Source: an uncultured Clostridia bacterium
GTDB taxonomy: Bacteria; Bacillota; Clostridia; Oscillospirales; Acutalibacteraceae
Assembly (NCBI GenBank): GCA_937880805.1
Contig: CALGRR010000113.1
Location: 1-16,715, forward strand
Direction of reading: 5' to 3'
Length of the DNA stretch: 16,715 nt
Numbering within the stretch: position 1 is the stretch's first letter; the number at the start of each line of letters is the position of its first letter. The translations under genes and the position numbers were made by a program. Shown here piece by piece: positions 7,148 to 13,573 of this stretch. The notes below the pieces were generated by a model. The model was given only the letters and a program-made list of their open reading frames with translations, was not told where the DNA came from and did no database searches.

Positions 7148-8629
7148 TCAAAAATTCCAGTACAGAAACGATGATTCGCCGCCAAACGACATTATGCACC
7201 AAAACAGAATAGCAGCAGTAATTATCGGTTGATACCATTTTACTTTGTAGTTTTGAATTCTGGAACTTACATTTTCAGAGAATACGGACAGCACAAACGC
7301 CAGAGCGAACATAATAATATGTGCGTAATCCTTAATATAATCACCTATCACGGGAAGCAGCTTATCTAAAAGAAGAATGCCGCCTGTTCTCATCAACTTA
7401 AGATAATCTATATTTAATCCTACAAAGTTAAAACTAAATAATTGCTTGTAGAACTCGAAGGCCTGCTCAATGGAATCTGCTCTGAATATAACCCAGGTAA
7501 GATTCAGGAAAACAAAAGTAAGACTCCATAAAACAATCTTCAGTATTTTTGACTTTCTTTGAGAAAACAGCCCCGTTTTCTTGTCTGTAAATCTTGTTAT
7601 GACAGATGCGACACCGTGCAAAGCACCCCAAAGAATAAATGTCCAGTTTGCACCGTGCCAGATACCGCTTACAAGATACACAATCATAATGTTTAAATAT
7701 GTTCTTGCTTCGCCTTTTCGGTTGCCTCCAAGAGGAATATAAATATATTTTGTAAAAAATCTTGTGAGAGTAATATGCCATCTTTTCCAGAAATCTACTA
7801 TGCTTATAGCTTTATATGGAGAATCAAAATTCTGTATAATATCAATATTCATCATTTTTCCGATGCCCATAGCCATATCGCTGTATCCGCTGAAATCAAA
7901 ATATATCTGGAAAGTGTATGCGAGCATAACAAGAACAGCGTTTTCAGTTCCTAAATTTGCAACATCCGTAAAAGCGGTGTCAACAACAAGACCGAAAGTG
8001 TCGGCAATAATTACTTTTTTGCCTAAGCCTAAAGCAAAGCCGTATAAACCGCACGCAAAATTATCAACATTAAATTTTTTCTTTGAAACATCTGCAAACT
8101 GAGGAACCATTTCGTCATGGGTAACTATCGGACCTGCTATGAGCTGCGGAAAATATGTAACAAACAACGCATAATCAAAAAAGGAATACCTCGGAACATT
8201 ACCTTTATAGCTGTCTATAATATATGATAATTGCTGGAATGTAAAAAAGCTTATGCCTAACGGCAATAAGATGTTTAAAAGCGAAAAATCTGTGCTGAAA
8301 ACAGTGTTGATATTCTCAACAAAGAAATCGTAATACTTGAAAACACCCAAGCTGCCTATATTAAGGCACATAGCAACAGCAAAGACTGATTTTTTAACAA
8401 GAGTATTGTGCTTTTTTGAAAGCAACACTCCGCTGAAAATATAGTTTAATATAACCGAAGAAATAATTATTAACAGATAACTCCAATTAAAGTATCCGTA
8501 AAAATATAATGAAGCTCCTATGAGGAAAACTTTTGCCCATTCATATTTTTTGAAATGATTAAGCAAGAAATATCCCAAAACAACCACAGGAAAAAAGAGA
8601 AATACAAAAACATACGAATTAAACAGCAT
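7148..8629 (-). CDS. MBOAT family O-acyltransferase (AlgI-like)
   Basis: A polytopic membrane protein of 493 residues. I start it at the ATG at 8629 rather than the GTG three codons earlier. AGGTG lies 6 bases before it, and the resulting N-terminus MLFNSYVFVFLFFPVV is the canonical AlgI-type start. Conserved MBOAT blocks are present: PLGISFFTFQ (123-132), QIYFDFSGYSDMAMGIG (241-257), DFWKRWHITLTRFF (279-292, His285) and SGIWHGANWTF with the catalytic His325. Members pass an acyl group, often acetyl, across the membrane to a partner SGNH protein that loads it on a polysaccharide; AlgI/AlgJ and DltB/DltD are the known cases. The next gene is such a partner. It is first in a three-gene operon. 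Confidence 0.93.
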   Translation of the reverse strand: MLFNSYVFVFLFFPVVVLGYFLLNHFKKYEWAKVFLIGASLYFYGYFNWSYLLIIISSVILNYIFSGVLLSKKHNTLVKKSVFAVAMCLNIGSLGVFKYYDFFVENINTVFSTDFSLLNILLPLGISFFTFQQLSYIIDSYKGNVPRYSFFDYALFVTYFPQLIAGPIVTHDEMVPQFADVSKKKFNVDNFACGLYGFALGLGKKVIIADTFGLVVDTAFTDVANLGTENAVLVMLAYTFQIYFDFSGYSDMAMGIGKMMNIDIIQNFDSPYKAISIVDFWKRWHITLTRFFTKYIYIPLGGNRKGEARTYLNIMIVYLVSGIWHGANWTFILWGALHGVASVITRFTDKKTGLFSQRKSKILKIVLWSLTFVFLNLTWVIFRADSIEQAFEFYKQLFSFNFVGLNIDYLKLMRTGGILLLDKLLPVIGDYIKDYAHIIMFALAFVLSVFSENVSSRIQNYKVKWYQPIITAAILFWCIMSFGGESSFLYWNF

Positions 8630-8674
8630 CTTTAACACCTACATAAAATTTATCTTTATTGCACTATAAATATT

Positions 8675-8702
8675 ATAATACCATATTCTGCATTTTTTTC
8701 AA
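8675..8702 (-). promoter_or_regulatory. Promoter of the MBOAT operon
   Basis: On the minus strand TTGAAA (8697-8702), 16 bases, then TATTAT (8675-8680) preceded by TG-G (an extended -10). It lies about 45 bases before the MBOAT start codon and is the only good candidate in the gap. Confidence 0.6.
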
Positions 8703-8903
8703 TAAGCAATTAACAAAACTCTCTTTGATATTGCTTTCCGAGTAAGACAGCCTCGGATAAATATCATTACAAGCTTTAAATTAATTGCAACCGGCTCCTT
8801 TGAATATGAACAGCACGGATTTTACGGTAGAATTTTTGCATTTTAAGTGGTATCCTTTTTGAAATATATAATATTACTGTTTCAAAAACAATATCAAAAA
8901 GAA
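8703..8903. other. Non-coding gap between the MBOAT operon and tRNA-Ser
   Basis: No supported gene. Two inverted repeats are visible: TCCGAG/CTCGGA near 8736-8757, inside a longer imperfect fold (GATAT...ATATC), and a 9-bp perfect TTTTTGAAA/TTTCAAAAA pair (8856-8864 with 8880-8888, 15-base loop). A+T-rich DNA surrounds both. Neither matches a riboswitch I know. Confidence 0.5.
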
Positions 8904-8932
8904 TTGACAAAGAGAAGATTATCTGTTAAAAT
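8904..8932 (+). promoter_or_regulatory. Promoter of tRNA-Ser
   Basis: TTGACA (8904-8909), a 17-base spacer and TAAAAT (8927-8932), with the tRNA beginning 19 bases further on. This is a strong constitutive-type arrangement expected for a tRNA gene. Confidence 0.85.
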
Positions 8933-8951
8933 AACAAGGCAAATTTAACAC

Positions 8952-9039
8952 GGAGAGTTGTCCGAGTGGTCGAAGGTGCAGCACTCGAAATGCTGTGTGG
9001 GGAAACTCACCTAGGGTTCGAATCCCTAACTCTCCGCCA
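8952..9039 (+). tRNA. tRNA-Ser (anticodon CGA, reads UCG)
   Basis: The acceptor stem is GGAGAGT (8952-8958) with ACTCTCC (9029-9035), discriminator G9036 and an encoded CCA (9037-9039). The anticodon stem CAGCA/TGCTG holds the loop CT-CGA-AA with the anticodon at 8986-8988. A long variable arm (GTGTGGGGAAACTCAC region) marks a class II tRNA, as serine requires. The T-arm GGGTTCGAATCCC is intact. Its 3' end is duplicated 162 bp downstream. Confidence 0.96.
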
Positions 9040-9046
9040 GAAGAAG

Positions 9047-9076
9047 TAGCAGATACCATAGCGGTGTCTGCTATTT
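9047..9076 (+). terminator. Terminator-like hairpin after tRNA-Ser
   Basis: An 11-bp stem, TAGCAGATACC pairing with GGTGTCTGCTA (one G-T pair), has a 5-base loop (9047-9073) and is followed by TTTT. It begins 8 bases after the tRNA CCA end. The T-run is short, so efficiency is uncertain. Confidence 0.65.
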
Positions 9077-9096
9077 TCATTTGCAGATTTCAAAAT

Positions 9097-9204
9097 GGAT
9101 TCGAAGGACGAGCGGCACAGAGCAACAGTCCGGTGGACTGTTGTGACCGCGAGCGACCAAACGCCCGCAGGCGTGCGAGTCGAATCCCTAACTCTCCGCC
9201 AGAA
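9097..9204 (+). repeat. Structured insert ending in a 25-bp copy of the tRNA-Ser 3' end
   Basis: Bases 9180-9204 repeat exactly bases 9018-9042, that is the T-arm, acceptor strand, CCA and three further bases of tRNA-Ser, at an offset of 162 bp. Upstream, GGATTCGA (9097-9104) is the inverse of TCGAATCC (9180-9187), so the ends of the insert can pair. Between them lie a 9-bp stem with a GGT loop (CAACAGTCC/GGACTGTTG, 9123-9143) and ACGCC/GGCGT (9161-9174). There is no tRNA body. It could be an attachment-site duplication left by integration, or a small RNA-structured mobile module using the tRNA tail as its border. Confidence 0.7.
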
Positions 9205-9207
9205 AAG

Positions 9208-9250
9208 ATACCGCAGTTGATACAATAGTGTCGACTGCGGTATTGTTATT
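9208..9250 (+). terminator. Second terminator-like hairpin after the duplicated tRNA tail
   Basis: ATACCGCAGT pairs with ACTGCGGTAT (9208-9217 and 9234-9243). The stem continues inward through five more pairs with wobbles, with loop CAATAG. TGTTATTG follows. It holds the same place after the tRNA-tail copy as the first hairpin does after the real tRNA. Confidence 0.55.
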
Positions 9251-9336
9251 GCGAAGCAACAAGGTTCCCGAACGCAATGCGTGAGGGGTTCTTATTCAGC
9301 TATCTCAAGCCCTTGTATATCAATATTTCCAAAGCA

Positions 9337-9395
9337 AAAGCGTTGCTTTCGTGGTATATTTCACCCACCATGCAACGCTTTTTTGTGTTGTTTTA
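9337..9395 (+). terminator. Possible terminator, long-looped
   Basis: AAAGCGTTGC (9337-9346) is the perfect inverse of GCAACGCTTT (9372-9381), and a T-rich run follows. The loop of 25 bases is long. No plus-strand gene lies before it. The whole stretch 9244-9451 contains no supported gene; it also holds an 11-of-12-pair inverted repeat (9421-9432 with 9440-9451) right after the DUF4314 stop codon. Confidence 0.4.
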
Positions 9396-9451
9396 TTCGG
9401 CTGTTTCCAAAACCCTATGCAACAATCGTTATGCAATATATAACCGTTGTT

Positions 9452-9676
9452 TTATACGATTTTCGTTATTATATCCACCCCGTACACTGCACCGAGGGAC
9501 GAACCGCAATCCCAGCTTATGTGGATGGTGCCCATATCGTCAACACATCTGACCGTTCCTTTGTCGCCTGTAGTGAGACTTGTGTACGGGTCATCCATAT
9601 ACACAAGCTCGACTCTTGTTCCAGCCGGATACTTCTCACGCAGCATGGTGATTACTTCTTTTGATATTGTTTTCAT
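9452..9676 (-). CDS. DUF4314 small protein, mobile-element cargo
   Basis: A 74-residue protein starting at the ATG at 9676, with GGTGAG 4 bases upstream; a longer reading to 9778 runs over the preceding gene fragment and is not used. The sequence matches my memory of DUF4314: LREKYPAGTRVELVYMDDPYTSL, then G-x-KGTV, then an SH3-like beta core ending in GAVYGVDIITKIV. Such proteins are common in integrative elements and phages of clostridia; their function is unknown. The start codon overlaps the stop codon of a truncated upstream gene (ATGA), as expected of a once-intact operon. It is probably a surviving piece of a decayed element beside the tRNA. Confidence 0.8.
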   Translation of the reverse strand: MKTISKEVITMLREKYPAGTRVELVYMDDPYTSLTTGDKGTVRCVDDMGTIHISWDCGSSLGAVYGVDIITKIV

Positions 9677-9888
9677 TTTCTCACCAGCCTTATTGCTTTT
9701 GAAACAGTCCTCTCGTTTGTTGTCAAATCGATGTAGGTTTCCTTTGCATCCGTTATTCCTGCCATTGTAAAGCCGCACTTATCGAATGCTGCAAGAATTG
9801 TGATGAGTCCGCTGAAATTGCTTGAAATTGAAAACTCGTTTATTTTGTAATAATTCAGGTTTTCGACAATACCTTCTATTTCACGATC
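9673..9888 (-). pseudogene. C-terminal fragment of a mobile-element gene
   Basis: An open frame of 71 codons with protein-like composition (begins DREIEGIVENLNYYKINEF, ends ERTVSKAIRLVRK). It ends in a TGA overlapping the DUF4314 start codon. An in-frame TAG lies immediately before it (9889-9891) and no start codon or ribosome site fits, so the 5' part is gone. The coupling with DUF4314 argues that this was a real gene. I do not recognise the family. Confidence 0.6.
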
Positions 9889-9933
9889 CTAAATAATAGG
9901 AAAACCCTACTTTATAGACATTTCCTGTTATTC

Positions 9934-10086
9934 CTAACCCTTTCTGCTCAAAATCACATCCTCTTTGGTGCTTTTATTTCCGTTGTGTCCGTATGTTCCG
10001 GTTGCAGATGTGGGATAAACTGTGGTCAAAAAAACAACCTCGCAGTCGTTAAATTTTCTCAACACTGGTGGTTGTTTTTTCTTTCT
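9934..10086 (-). pseudogene. Second C-terminal fragment of a mobile-element gene
   Basis: A 50-codon open frame that reads like the tail of a real protein (LRKFNDCEVVFLTTVYPTS, then a Gly/Asn/Lys-rich stretch, ending KEDVILSRKG). It ends in TAG at 9934-9936. There is no start codon or ribosome site, and a stop precedes it. I recall this kind of ending in genes of clostridial conjugative elements but cannot name the gene. It has the same orientation as the DUF4314 fragment operon, which suggests decay of one element. Confidence 0.5.
10028..10080. repeat. Inverted repeat, possible bidirectional terminator
   Basis: AAAAAACAACC (10029-10039) is the inverse of GGTTGTTTTTT (10070-10080), with a 30-base spacer. 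It lies between the mobile-element remnant and the trxA promoter and could insulate the trx operon. It overlaps a gene fragment, so it may also be chance. The rest of the gap, 10087-10256, shows no supported gene. Confidence 0.4.
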
Positions 10087-10256
10087 ATATCAAAAATTGA
10101 TCCGCAGTAGACAAAGAAGAAATGTTTTTTCATCGCAACCTGTACGTAGACAGCAAGCAAAACACGGTAGCAATTTTGCAAAGTGTAGAAATACGCAAAA
10201 TTCTCGAAAGTGCATATTGACTTGTGATATTGGCTACATTGAAGAAAATGCAGAAA

Positions 10257-10298
10257 TGTGATGTTATCACAGAACAGCAACAAAAGCTGTGATATAAT
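10257..10298 (+). promoter_or_regulatory. trxA operon promoter with Crp/Fnr box
   Basis: A perfect palindrome, TGTGA-TGTTA-TCACA (10257-10271), is followed 21 bases later by TATAAT (10293-10298). No recognisable -35 box stands 17 bases before the -10. The predicted start point is about 10305, which puts the palindrome centre at about -41. That is the class II position from which Crp/Fnr proteins activate promoters with a poor -35. The same arrangement, to the base, precedes trxB. Confidence 0.8.
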
Positions 10299-10329
10299 GA
10301 AGCCACAAAGAAAAAAGGAGGACGTAAAT

Positions 10330-10635
10330 ATGTCTGCTATCAATATCAACAAAAACAATTTTCAAAATGAAGTATTATATTCCGATAAGAAAGTCCTTCT
10401 GGACTTTTGGGCACCATGGTGCGGCCCCTGCCGAATGGTAGTACCGATTGTTGAGGAAATCGCTGATGAGCGCCCCGACATCAAGGTCGGAAAGATCAAC
10501 GTGGATGAAGAGGTGGAGCTGGCGAGTCAGTTCGGCATTATGAGCATTCCTACTCTGGTGGTAATTGAAAAGGGTAAAATCGTAAATCAGGCAATGGGGG
10601 CAAGACCGAAGGAAGCAATCCTCGGTATGTTGTAA
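10330..10635 (+). CDS. trxA: Thioredoxin
   Basis: A 101-residue cytosolic thioredoxin of normal length. It has DFWAPWCGPC with the redox pair Cys31/Cys34, and the cis-proline loop SIPTLVV (Pro74). The ATG at 10330 is chosen because AAAGGAGG lies 8 bases before it; upstream in-frame ATGs fall in the promoter region. It reduces disulfides and persulfides in target proteins and would itself be reduced by the TrxB encoded further on. It is first in an operon with a rhodanese (11 bases on) and a CoA-disulfide reductase/rhodanese fusion, which suggests a dedicated job in sulfane-sulfur or disulfide stress beside any housekeeping thioredoxin elsewhere. Confidence 0.96.
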   Translation: MSAININKNNFQNEVLYSDKKVLLDFWAPWCGPCRMVVPIVEEIADERPDIKVGKINVDEEVELASQFGIMSIPTLVVIEKGKIVNQAMGARPKEAILGML

Positions 10636-10646
10636 GGAGATCGAAA

Positions 10647-10967
10647 ATGGGATTCTTTGATTTTTTGAGACAACCCGATGTAAATCAGGGCGTAAATGAT
10701 TATAAAAATTCTACCGGTGCCGTGCTGCTTGACGTGCGCACTCCGCAGGAATATAGCGAAGGGCATATCCCGGAAAGCAAAAACGTTCCGCTGCAAACTC
10801 TTGACAATGTAAGGTCTGTCGTGGAAAATAAAGATACAGAGTTGTTTGTATATTGCTACTCCGGTGCCAGAAGCCGTCAGGCTGTGGCGGCACTCGGACA
10901 GATGGGATATACTAAGGTTAATAACATCGGCGGTATATCTTCTTATCGCGGAAAGGTGGAACGGTAA
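10647..10967 (+). CDS. Single-domain rhodanese (sulfurtransferase)
   Basis: A 106-residue rhodanese-like protein. It shows VLLDVRTPQEYSEGHIPESKNVPL (CH2A-type motif) and the active loop C70-Y-S-G-A-R-S, with Cys70 as the persulfide carrier. The family transfers sulfane sulfur between thiosulfate or persulfides and acceptors. No signal peptide is seen (the N-terminus MGFFDFLRQ is short and amphipathic), so it is cytosolic. The ribosome site AAGGAG overlaps the trxA stop codon, and the next gene begins 2 bases after this one ends. With two rhodanese domains in one operon, sulfur relay to thioredoxin or to CoA is plausible (inference). Confidence 0.92.
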   Translation: MGFFDFLRQPDVNQGVNDYKNSTGAVLLDVRTPQEYSEGHIPESKNVPLQTLDNVRSVVENKDTELFVYCYSGARSRQAVAALGQMGYTKVNNIGGISSYRGKVER

Positions 10968-10969
10968 TT

Positions 10970-12667
10970 ATGAAAGTTGTGATTGTAGGCGGTGTGGCAG
11001 GCGGAGCAACCGCCGCCGCACGAATCCGAAGGCTCGATGAAAAGGCAGAGATCGTGGTTTTTGAGCGCTCGGGATACATCTCCTACGCCAACTGCGGACT
11101 GCCGTATTATATCGGGGATGTGATCACCGATGCCGAGGAGCTGACACTTCAGACTCCAGAAAGCTTTTACTCTCGCTTTCGTGTGGATATGAGGGTGCAT
11201 CACGAGGTGACGGCAATTCATCCCGAAAAGAAGACGGTATCGGTCAAAAATTTGAAAACGGGGGAAGAATTTGAGGAAAGCTACGATAAGCTCATCCTTT
11301 CTCCCGGAGCCAAGCCGACACAGCCTCGTTTTTCGGGGACGGAGCTTGACAAGGTGTTTACTCTCCGCACCGTAGAGGATACGCTTCGGATCAAGAAATA
11401 TATCAATCAAAACCATCCCAAATCGGTAGTATTGGCAGGCGGCGGCTTTATCGGTCTTGAGCTTGCGGAAAACCTTCGTGAGCTTGGAATGGACGTTACC
11501 ATTGTTCAGAACGGCAAACAACTGATGAATCTCTTCGACCATGATATGGCATCGTTCATTCATAATGAGATGAGAAAGCATGGCGTAAAGCTGGCACTCG
11601 GTCATACGGTTGAAGGTTTTGAGGATAGGGACGGGGGTGTCGATGTGTTACTGAAGGATGAAGCGCCTCTTCACGCTGATATGGTGGTGCTCGCCATCGG
11701 CGTTACGCCCGATACGGCTCTTGCCAAAGAAGCAGGTCTTGAACTCGGTATCAAGGGTGCTATCGTTGTCAATGACCGTATGGAAACCTCGGTTCCCGAT
11801 ATTTACGCCGCAGGTGATGCCGTGCAGGTGAAAAACTTTGTTACGGGAGAGGATGCACTGCTCTCCCTCGCCGGCCCTGCCAATAAACAGGGACGCATTA
11901 TTGCAGATAATATCTGCGGGCTTGACAGCCGATATCAAGGTTCTCAGGGCAGCTCGGTCATCAAGGTCTTTGATATGACGGCGGCGCTCACCGGCATCAA
12001 TGAACGAACTGCAAAGGCGATGGGGATTGATGCAGATACGGTTATCCTTTCGCCTATGAGTCACGCAGGCTATTATCCCGGTGGTAAGGTCATGACCATG
12101 AAGGTGGTCTTTGAAAAAGGCAGCTACCGTTTGCTTGGCGCACAAATCGTGGGATACGAAGGCGTGGACAAGCGAATCGACGTGCTTGCCACCGCCATCC
12201 GTGCAGGAATGAAGGCCACCGACTTAAAGGAACTTGATCTTGCGTATGCACCGCCTTATTCTTCTGCTAAGGATCCCGTGAATATGGCTGGCTTTATGAT
12301 CGACAATATTGCAAACGGTGTGCTGAAGCAATGGCATCTTGAGGATGCGGATAAATTGCCCCGTGACGGAAGTGTAACGCTTCTTGATACGAGAACGGCT
12401 ACAGAATATAGTCGTGGTCATATTGAGGGCTTTCGGAATATCCCCGTCGACGAGCTGAGAGAACGCCTTGACGAAGTAGAAAAACGCAAGCCCGTGTACG
12501 TGATCTGCCAAAGCGGTCTGCGCAGTTATATCGCAAGCCGCATTTTAGAAGGTAACGGCTACACGGCATATAATTTCGCAGGAGGATTTCGTTTTTACGA
12601 TGCGGTAACAAACGACCGCGCATTAACTTGCCGTGCTACCGCCTGCGGAATGGATAACGAATCGTAA
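10970..12667 (+). CDS. CoA-disulfide/persulfide reductase fused to rhodanese
   Basis: A 565-residue flavoenzyme. An FAD-binding start (GGVAGGATAA, 7-16) leads to the single active-site cysteine in SYANCGLPYYIGD (Cys42), typical of CoA-disulfide reductases. The NAD(P)-binding motif AGGGFIGLELAE is at 156-167, the second FAD motif YAAGDAV at 279-285 and the dimer-interface motif AYAPPYSSAKDPVNMAG at 426-441. A C-terminal rhodanese domain (about 468-545) has LLDTRTATEYSRGHI and the loop C513-QSGLRS. Length, order and both cysteines match the CoADR-RHD fusions of Bacillus and Shewanella (the latter an NADH-dependent persulfide reductase). The expected reaction is reduction of CoA disulfide or persulfide, releasing sulfide. 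A short tail carries C554-x4-C559. It overlaps nothing and ends just before a terminator. Confidence 0.95.
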   Translation: MKVVIVGGVAGGATAAARIRRLDEKAEIVVFERSGYISYANCGLPYYIGDVITDAEELTLQTPESFYSRFRVDMRVHHEVTAIHPEKKTVSVKNLKTGEEFEESYDKLILSPGAKPTQPRFSGTELDKVFTLRTVEDTLRIKKYINQNHPKSVVLAGGGFIGLELAENLRELGMDVTIVQNGKQLMNLFDHDMASFIHNEMRKHGVKLALGHTVEGFEDRDGGVDVLLKDEAPLHADMVVLAIGVTPDTALAKEAGLELGIKGAIVVNDRMETSVPDIYAAGDAVQVKNFVTGEDALLSLAGPANKQGRIIADNICGLDSRYQGSQGSSVIKVFDMTAALTGINERTAKAMGIDADTVILSPMSHAGYYPGGKVMTMKVVFEKGSYRLLGAQIVGYEGVDKRIDVLATAIRAGMKATDLKELDLAYAPPYSSAKDPVNMAGFMIDNIANGVLKQWHLEDADKLPRDGSVTLLDTRTATEYSRGHIEGFRNIPVDELRERLDEVEKRKPVYVICQSGLRSYIASRILEGNGYTAYNFAGGFRFYDAVTNDRALTCRATACGMDNES

Positions 12668-12702
12668 CCATCGGTAAACGGTTGGTTTTTCAGTCAAACA
12701 AA

Positions 12703-12734
12703 ATGTCCGCCGTGCGCTTTGCATCGGCGGACAT
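12703..12734. terminator. Terminator between convergent trx operon and regulator
   Basis: A perfect 10-bp stem, ATGTCCGCCG/CGGCGGACAT, has a 12-base loop that can pair further (TGC/GCA). It lies 35 bases after the reductase stop codon and 4 bases after the regulator gene's 3' end. An earlier weaker fold (AACCA...TGGTT then TTTTT, ending about 12690) may be the main plus-strand stop. Both genes converge here. Confidence 0.7.
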
Positions 12735-12737
12735 CGT

Positions 12738-13397
12738 TTATATTTCGCTTAGTTCTTCTAACTTGGTTTTATCTGTAATTTCAATCGTGCCACGGGAGAG
12801 CTTGACCATTCCTTCGTTCTGAAAATATTTCAGCATTCGTGTGATGACCTCACGGTGAGAACCAAGGTGGTTGGCAACGGCTTCGTGTGTGATTTTTAGC
12901 GTGTCGCTGTCCTCAATAGTGGATTCTTCCAGGAGGAAGGCGGCAACGCGCTTATCAAGACTCTTCCACATGATCTGTTCAATCAGCCACATAACGTCGG
13001 AAAATCTTGTGGCCATCAGCTCGTTTGTGTAATTCGCCACCGGTGCGGACTCTGCCATAATGCTTTGATAGACCTCTACGGGAATGATCCAAAGGTCGGT
13101 GTCCTTTTCCGCCTCAATGGTGATGTCAAACTGAATTGAGCGCATCATGCAGGATGCGGAAAACAGACACATATCCCGATCAAAAAGACGGTAAATAGTG
13201 ATTTCCCGTCCTTCATCGGAAAGAATATAGGCGCGAAGCTGACCGGACTTTACCAGCAAAAGCCCCGTGCAGTCGTTACCGCCGTTGTGGATCACCGTTC
13301 CTTTTTTAACCGTGCGGGTGATCAGCGTGCCGAGGATCTGTTCTTGGTGAACAGCATTTAATTTATTCCAAATGGGGAAATAGTTTTGAAATTCCAT
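12738..13397 (-). CDS. Crp/Fnr-family regulator of the redox island
   Basis: A 219-residue protein. Residues about 20-115 form the cyclic-nucleotide-type sensor barrel, and 165-205 the winged helix: THEAVANHLGS, then HREVITRMLKYF. The recognition helix carries R182-E183-x-x-x-R187, the same three residues with which E. coli CRP reads TGTGA. Cysteines at 43, 77 and 83 (DMCLFSASCMM) might sense redox; the N-terminal Fe-S cysteine set of Fnr is absent. I start at the ATG at 13397, with AGGATGG upstream; the ATG at 13406 is an alternative. The ATG at 13469 is excluded because it would overlap the promoter's -10 box. It faces the trx operon and is divergent from the superoxide reductase. It is the natural candidate for the TGTGA boxes in front of trxA and trxB. 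Confidence 0.92.
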   Translation of the reverse strand: MEFQNYFPIWNKLNAVHQEQILGTLITRTVKKGTVIHNGGNDCTGLLLVKSGQLRAYILSDEGREITIYRLFDRDMCLFSASCMMRSIQFDITIEAEKDTDLWIIPVEVYQSIMAESAPVANYTNELMATRFSDVMWLIEQIMWKSLDKRVAAFLLEESTIEDSDTLKITHEAVANHLGSHREVITRMLKYFQNEGMVKLSRGTIEITDKTKLEELSEI

Positions 13398-13460
13398 ACA
13401 ATCCATCCTATCCTTATCTGCTTGTAGGTACAGCGCAGATAAGGAATATACTTTTTTACT

Positions 13461-13489
13461 ATTATACACGATTTGCCACGAAAATTCAA
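13461..13489 (-). promoter_or_regulatory. Promoter of the Crp/Fnr regulator
   Basis: On the minus strand TTGAAT (13484-13489), a 17-base spacer and TATAAT (13461-13466). The start point would be about 13454, leaving a leader of about 57 bases before the ATG at 13397. This also decides the gene start against longer readings. Confidence 0.8.
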
Positions 13490-13496
13490 TACGAAT

Positions 13497-13537
13497 AAGG
13501 CAAATGCCTTGAATTATTCAAAGTTTGGTGATATAAT
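13497..13537 (+). promoter_or_regulatory. Superoxide reductase promoter with palindrome
   Basis: TTGAAT (13509-13514), a 17-base spacer and TATAAT (13532-13537). A perfect palindrome AAGGCA-AA-TGCCTT (13497-13510) lies between the two divergent -35 boxes, and a second one, TTGAAT-T-ATTCAA (13509-13521), contains this -35. The first palindrome's centre is at about -41, but its sequence differs from the TGTGA boxes, so another regulator is likely. Confidence 0.72.
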
Positions 13538-13573
13538 AAAAAATAAATAAACTAAAATATGGAGGTTTTTTCT

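Noticed and set aside
8806..8862. 18-codon open frame (starts MNSTDFTVEF) between the MBOAT operon and tRNA-Ser
   Set aside because: No ribosome binding site and no promoter in the right place; too short to support.
9047..9243. A second complete tRNA gene after tRNA-Ser
   Set aside because: Only the T-arm 3' half and acceptor strand are present; no anticodon arm or 5' acceptor strand can be found.
9277..9770. Three overlapping plus-strand open frames of 91-127 codons
   Set aside because: They run across a terminator-like repeat and antisense to the DUF4314 gene; no ribosome site and no protein-like pattern.
9452..9778. 108-residue version of the DUF4314 protein
   Set aside because: The extra 34 residues overlap the preceding gene fragment out of frame; the internal ATG at 9676 has a ribosome site and matches the family start.
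10222..10240. Second TGTGA-like site upstream of trxA (TGTGATATTGGCTACA)
   Set aside because: Only one half matches and the spacing is wrong for the box found at 10257-10271.
10943..11605. 220-codon open frame on the minus strand
   Set aside because: It lies wholly against the CoA-disulfide reductase gene, has no ribosome site, and its composition is that of a complementary shadow.
11648..12145. 165-codon minus-strand open frame
   Set aside because: Shadow of the reductase gene in a G+C-richer region where antisense stops are rare.
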